64,000 nt of DNA from DASPKW01 sp038244055 (GTDB lineage Bacteria; Planctomycetota; Phycisphaerae; Tepidisphaerales; Tepidisphaeraceae), in contig JBBRTW010000001.1 in NCBI GenBank assembly GCA_038244055.1, positions 6,070-70,069 of the forward strand. Reading direction: 5' to 3'. Position numbers and translations under genes: made by a program. The notes beneath the pieces are model-generated. The model was given only the letters and a program-made list of their open reading frames with translations. It ran no database searches and was not told the origin of the DNA. Positions 60,600 to 64,000 of this stretch are shown here, piece after piece (the stretch's first letter is position 1; each line of letters begins with the position of its first letter).

Positions 60600-63422
60600 C
60601 TATTTCCCCACCGCGTACACCTTGAGTACCTCGTCCCCGTAATGATTGATCACCTTCACCGCGATCTTCCCCGACGCGGGCCGGGGGAACGGGCGGCTCC
60701 TGGTCTGGTACAGGTCGGCCCAGGCCGATTCATCCACCTCAGCGCGCAGGGCTTTCTTGAGCTTCTCATAGGGCTCATCCGCCCCGGTGAAATAGGCGTG
60801 GCGGACGAAGAAGCTCTCATCGTTGTAGTTGGTGTCGATAAACCAGCAGGCGATGTCATCGGTGGAGTTGGAGCGAATCTCCCCCGTGGTGGGGTCATAG
60901 ACGTCCAGGCCGCGAATCTCGGCCACCAGCATTCCCTCGGGCACATCCGGGTCGTAGCGGACCGCTCCGGCGTCGGCGGCGGGCTTTTTCCCTTTGGCGG
61001 CGGCAGCGCCGGCCGGCTTATCGCCGGAGAGGATCGCCACATCCGGCTCGCCGAAAACCATGAAGAGATTCCCCGCCCCGGTCTTCTTGAGCAGCTCATC
61101 CCCCATCGACAAATCCGGGTTCATCTTGACCGACAAAACCGTGAGCTTGCCGTACCGTTTGGCCTCCTCCGCTACGTGTGGGTCAAAGGCGAAGCCGCAG
61201 ACCAGCAGGATGTCGAACCCGACCCCCTTCACCGTCTCCATGGCCGCATCCTTGACCAGCCGCGGCTCGACCGTGCCGAACTCCGGGCCGATGCAGATCG
61301 CGGCCCGGCGGGGCTTGCCGTCGGCGTCCGCGTACCGCCCCTCGCCGCAGATCCACTCGCCCGGGTAAATCTCGACCGAGTCGAACTTCAGCCGCTGGCT
61401 CTTGACCGTGTTCTGCACCCCCGCCTTCTTGAGGTTCTCCAGCATGGTGTTGGTGAAGTCGCTCCCGGCGAGCATCTTCATCGTGAAGCCCAGGTCGGTC
61501 GGCTTGTTGGCCGCCCGCTCCTTGGCCTCGACACTGATCGTCCGGTGCGGGGAGAGGCTCTCGACAGTGAACGGCCCGGCGACGCGCAGGCGGCCGGCGT
61601 CGGCGTAGGGCTTGTCGAAGAGGGTCTCGGTATCGGCGTGTTTGGCGATCGCGGCGTCGATCTCGCGGCGGGTCATGCCCTCTTTAATGTCCGGGTTGTT
61701 GGCGATGGATTTGAGCGTGACATGGGGGACGCGCTGGTAGACGAAGCCCTTGCGCACGTCGCCGTCGAATGCCGCGGAAGGATTCACCACGGAGGACACG
61801 GAGGGCACGGAGGCGGACAACTCGGCTTCCTTCTTGCGGCCCTCGGGAGAGTCGGAGAGGAGGTAGTACGGGAAGCGGGCGCACATCAGGCGAGTGCGGG
61901 CGAGGGCCAGGGCAACGCGGCTTGTGTCGGTAGTGATCCAGCGACGGCCCCATTGCTCGGCGACATAGGCAGTCGTGCCGCTACCACAAGTGGGATCGAG
62001 GACGAGATCGCCGGGGTCGGTGGTCATCATGATGCAGCGTTCCACCACCTTCACTGATGTTTCGACGACGTACCGCTTGTCACTCGCAAATCCGGCAACG
62101 ACGGTATCAGCCCAAAGATCGCTGATCGGCATGGCCGGGAAGTCATTGATAAACCTTACGTAATACAGTCCCCCACTAGTCGCCTCCAGGCGCCTCGCGG
62201 CGAGCAATTTCGTCATGCCGGGCTCGTTCGTCTTCCAACGGCTCTTATCGCTCGGTAGGTACTTCTTTCCCTCCAACGTAACCGGAAACCAACATGATGC
62301 ACCCTCGCCTTTTTCGCGCCCCATACTTTGGCTCTGCAGGTTGTCGATTCGGTAGACACGAGCGCCTGCCGAAATCATCTTCGGATTAGCTTTCTCGTCA
62401 GCGGTCATTCTCCGACGCTTGCCATCCGGCAAGAGCAACATTGAATACGGCCCGCCAATTTCAGATTCGACCGACTTTTCGACATACGGCGTCCGGAATT
62501 TCAAATTGTCTTTAGCCTTCGCGTAGAACAACAGAAAATCACATGTGCCGCCAATGAACTCTCGCGTGGACCCACTGGTCTTGGCAAATGTGATCTGAGC
62601 CACGAAATTTTCAGCACCGAAGACCTCGTCCAAGACAGAACGTACAAGATGGACGTTGGCGTCCCCAATTTGCAAGAAAATTGACCCCGACTCGGTCAGT
62701 AGCTCCCGCGCCACGGTCAGCCGATCGCGCAGGTACGGCAGGTAGGAATGGATGCCAAGTTTGTACGTGTCCCGGAACGCCTTGATCTGCTCGGGCTGGC
62801 GGGTCATGTCTTCGGCCTTGCCGTCCTTGACATCGCGCTTGCGGGTGCTGACCTGCCAGTTGCTGCCGAACTTGATGCCGTAGGGCGGATCGAAGTAGAT
62901 CGTCTGCACCTTCCCCTTGAGCCCCTCTTTCTCGGCGAGCGAGGTCATCGCCAGCAGCGAATCGCCGAGGATCATCCGGTTGGTCCAGTGCTGGTCGTGG
63001 TGGTAGAAATCGAGCTTCTTGTCGAACCCGATGCCACCGGCGCCCTCGATCCCGTTGAAGTCGGCGAAGAGGCCGGGCTGCTGCTCGGCCGCCCCGCCGG
63101 CCTTCTGAGCGGAGGAGACAAAGTCGGCGACGATCACCTGCGGGTGGATCTTTTCCTGGATGTAGATCGGCACTGCGGGGACCGCAAGCGCTTCGCGGTC
63201 CTGCTCATCCTTGCCCTTCCAGACGAGTTGCGGGTCGAGGGACGGATCGCGCGGATAGAGCATGGCCCTGGGGGCGTTCTCATCGTCGGAGACGAAATCG
63301 CGCAGCTCCTCGGTGGGGATGTTCTTGCGCCTGGAGGCGGTGTGTTTGATGGTATCGATGGAAGTGCGGGCGCGGGAAGGGCCGGCGGGTTTGGGCGAGG
63401 GGGTGGGTTTCTTTTTGGCCAT
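60600..63422 (-). CDS. Type III-like (beta-class) DNA methyltransferase
   Basis: A 940-residue site-specific adenine-type methyltransferase. Catalytic motif IV DPPY (178-181) comes first, a target-recognition region follows, and the SAM-binding motif LDPTCGSGTT comes later (about 475-485): the beta-class order of type III Mod. The C-terminal 400 residues are a helicase-free extension typical of large planctomycete Mods. Residues about 536-545 (VPSVSSVV) are encoded by a 9-mer repeat at 61788-61814. A Res subunit is not visible on either side in this window. Confidence 0.9.
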   Translation of the reverse strand: MAKKKPTPSPKPAGPSRARTSIDTIKHTASRRKNIPTEELRDFVSDDENAPRAMLYPRDPSLDPQLVWKGKDEQDREALAVPAVPIYIQEKIHPQVIVADFVSSAQKAGGAAEQQPGLFADFNGIEGAGGIGFDKKLDFYHHDQHWTNRMILGDSLLAMTSLAEKEGLKGKVQTIYFDPPYGIKFGSNWQVSTRKRDVKDGKAEDMTRQPEQIKAFRDTYKLGIHSYLPYLRDRLTVARELLTESGSIFLQIGDANVHLVRSVLDEVFGAENFVAQITFAKTSGSTREFIGGTCDFLLFYAKAKDNLKFRTPYVEKSVESEIGGPYSMLLLPDGKRRRMTADEKANPKMISAGARVYRIDNLQSQSMGREKGEGASCWFPVTLEGKKYLPSDKSRWKTNEPGMTKLLAARRLEATSGGLYYVRFINDFPAMPISDLWADTVVAGFASDKRYVVETSVKVVERCIMMTTDPGDLVLDPTCGSGTTAYVAEQWGRRWITTDTSRVALALARTRLMCARFPYYLLSDSPEGRKKEAELSASVPSVSSVVNPSAAFDGDVRKGFVYQRVPHVTLKSIANNPDIKEGMTRREIDAAIAKHADTETLFDKPYADAGRLRVAGPFTVESLSPHRTISVEAKERAANKPTDLGFTMKMLAGSDFTNTMLENLKKAGVQNTVKSQRLKFDSVEIYPGEWICGEGRYADADGKPRRAAICIGPEFGTVEPRLVKDAAMETVKGVGFDILLVCGFAFDPHVAEEAKRYGKLTVLSVKMNPDLSMGDELLKKTGAGNLFMVFGEPDVAILSGDKPAGAAAAKGKKPAADAGAVRYDPDVPEGMLVAEIRGLDVYDPTTGEIRSNSTDDIACWFIDTNYNDESFFVRHAYFTGADEPYEKLKKALRAEVDESAWADLYQTRSRPFPRPASGKIAVKVINHYGDEVLKVYAVGK
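61788..61814. repeat. 9-mer tandem repeat CACGGAGGA (x3) inside the methyltransferase
   Basis: CACGGAGGA, CACGGAGGG and CACGGAGGC. The frame is kept. It lies just past the SAM-binding motif in a loop before DVRKGFVYQRV. Confidence 0.85.
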
Positions 63423-63446
63423 GGCTTGGGGCGTCTTTGGGGTGAA

Positions 63447-63995
63447 TTACTCATCGTCGGCGGGGATCACATCATCCTCATCAAACTCATTCACGTCATT
63501 GGCAAAGACGACAGTCCGCATGCTCTGTGGCATGTAGACCACAGGCCAGTAGAAGGGGCTGCCGCGCCACCCTTTCCCCTCGTCGCCATTCTGCCGGAAA
63601 AGCATCAGCATCGGCAGGTCCGTTGCCGTCTTGACGGCAATCGCGCCCTCGATATGCGAGGTGTCGGGGGCATCAAAAAAGCGCCCACTGTCGCGCACCC
63701 TGACGCTCTCGCGGTCGCGACGTACCAGCAAATGCAGTTCCTCGCGCCGGGCCTCGGTAGGGCACTGGCGACAGATGTATCGAATACTGGCTTTGACGGC
63801 CTCCACGTTGAATTCATACTCTCCCTCCTCGGGATCGAACAGGGATCCGATCATATCGATTAAGGCCTCCGCGTCGCCGACGGAAATCAGAACGGGCTTT
63901 GAGTCGGCCGCAGTTCCCGCGAGACCGTCCACAACCGCGTCGAGCTTTTTCAGGATCGGCGCACACCGCGTCTTGGACAACGTCTGAAACCCCAC
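63447..63995 (-). CDS. Hypothetical protein, 5' end probably beyond the window
   Basis: At least 182 residues of an acidic protein, continuing open to the window edge; the only visible start is a weak GTG at 63995. It reads QTLSKTRCAPILKKLDAVVDGLAG near the N-terminus and ends FDEDDVIPADDE. It precedes the methyltransferase gene by 24 bp on the same strand, so it is probably part of its operon. Family not recognised. Confidence 0.65.
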   Translation of the reverse strand: MGFQTLSKTRCAPILKKLDAVVDGLAGTAADSKPVLISVGDAEALIDMIGSLFDPEEGEYEFNVEAVKASIRYICRQCPTEARREELHLLVRRDRESVRVRDSGRFFDAPDTSHIEGAIAVKTATDLPMLMLFRQNGDEGKGWRGSPFYWPVVYMPQSMRTVVFANDVNEFDEDDVIPADDE

Positions 63996-64000
63996 GGGCA

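Overview
The window looks like part of a high-GC Planctomycetota chromosome, most probably class Phycisphaerae. The clues are a type II-secretion-like prepilin protein with an H-X9-DG-type C-terminus, DUF1080, DUF4159 and PmoA/DUF6807 proteins, a membrane protein ending in the planctomycete double zinc ribbon CRNCGYDLR...CPECG, two bactofilin-type proteins and many secreted enzymes. Outer-membrane porin, TonB, heptosyltransferase and Kdo-kinase-like genes indicate a Gram-negative envelope. This taxonomic placement is inference from gene families, not a database search.

Layout. 0-8.6 kb: the tail of an unknown gene, a GbsR/MarR-type regulator with a candidate operator, a prenyltransferase-DUF4159 protein, an MFS transporter, an Rpn-like nuclease, a sugar-phosphate isomerase-like protein, and PH-domain, EVE-domain and YlbF proteins. 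8.9-15 kb: a sulfur block with an E1-like ThiF/MoeB protein, CysM-type synthase, JAMM peptidase, CysK, a FitA/VapC-like toxin-antitoxin pair, CysH, a small membrane protein and a PHP phosphoesterase. 15-38 kb: kelch-like protein, TonB, outer-membrane barrel, prenyltransferase-like protein, two bactofilins, tRNA-Lys(CTT), GH5, DUF6807, a transglutaminase-like protein, DUF1080, PurM-like, prepilin, OprB porin, CYTH and leuS. 38-47 kb: PilZ, a SpoIIE-type phosphatase, a DUF5117-type metalloprotease, a tandem Kdo-kinase-like protein and a heptosyltransferase. 47.3-50.8 kb: an arsenic operon, arsR-arsC-acr3-DGC protein-arsM, with a clear promoter and operator. 51.6-55.4 kb: GH127 and a PHB-depolymerase-like esterase. 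From about 55.7 kb to the end: an accessory island starting at a tRNA-Gly 3'-end remnant and carrying a NERD protein, a PIN-like protein, an ImmA/IrrE peptidase, DUF6236 and a type III-like DNA methyltransferase.

The most unusual property is repeat content. At least fifteen loci carry degenerate tandem repeats with an exact 7-nt period but different unit sequences. Most are arranged as a gapped inverted repeat, with a tandem array on one side and its reverse complement on the other. They sit at gene borders, twice abut start codons, twice supply stop codons, and once form an in-frame insertion of about 46 codons inside leucyl-tRNA synthetase. They resemble in principle the heptameric STRR repeats known from cyanobacteria. 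Independent families of 9-mer and 10-mer tandem repeats, CACGGGCA/TGCCCGTG palindromes and a 106-nt perfect-stem hairpin are also present. Heptamer arrays are absent from the accessory island, which fits recent acquisition of that island. No rRNA or CRISPR array was seen.
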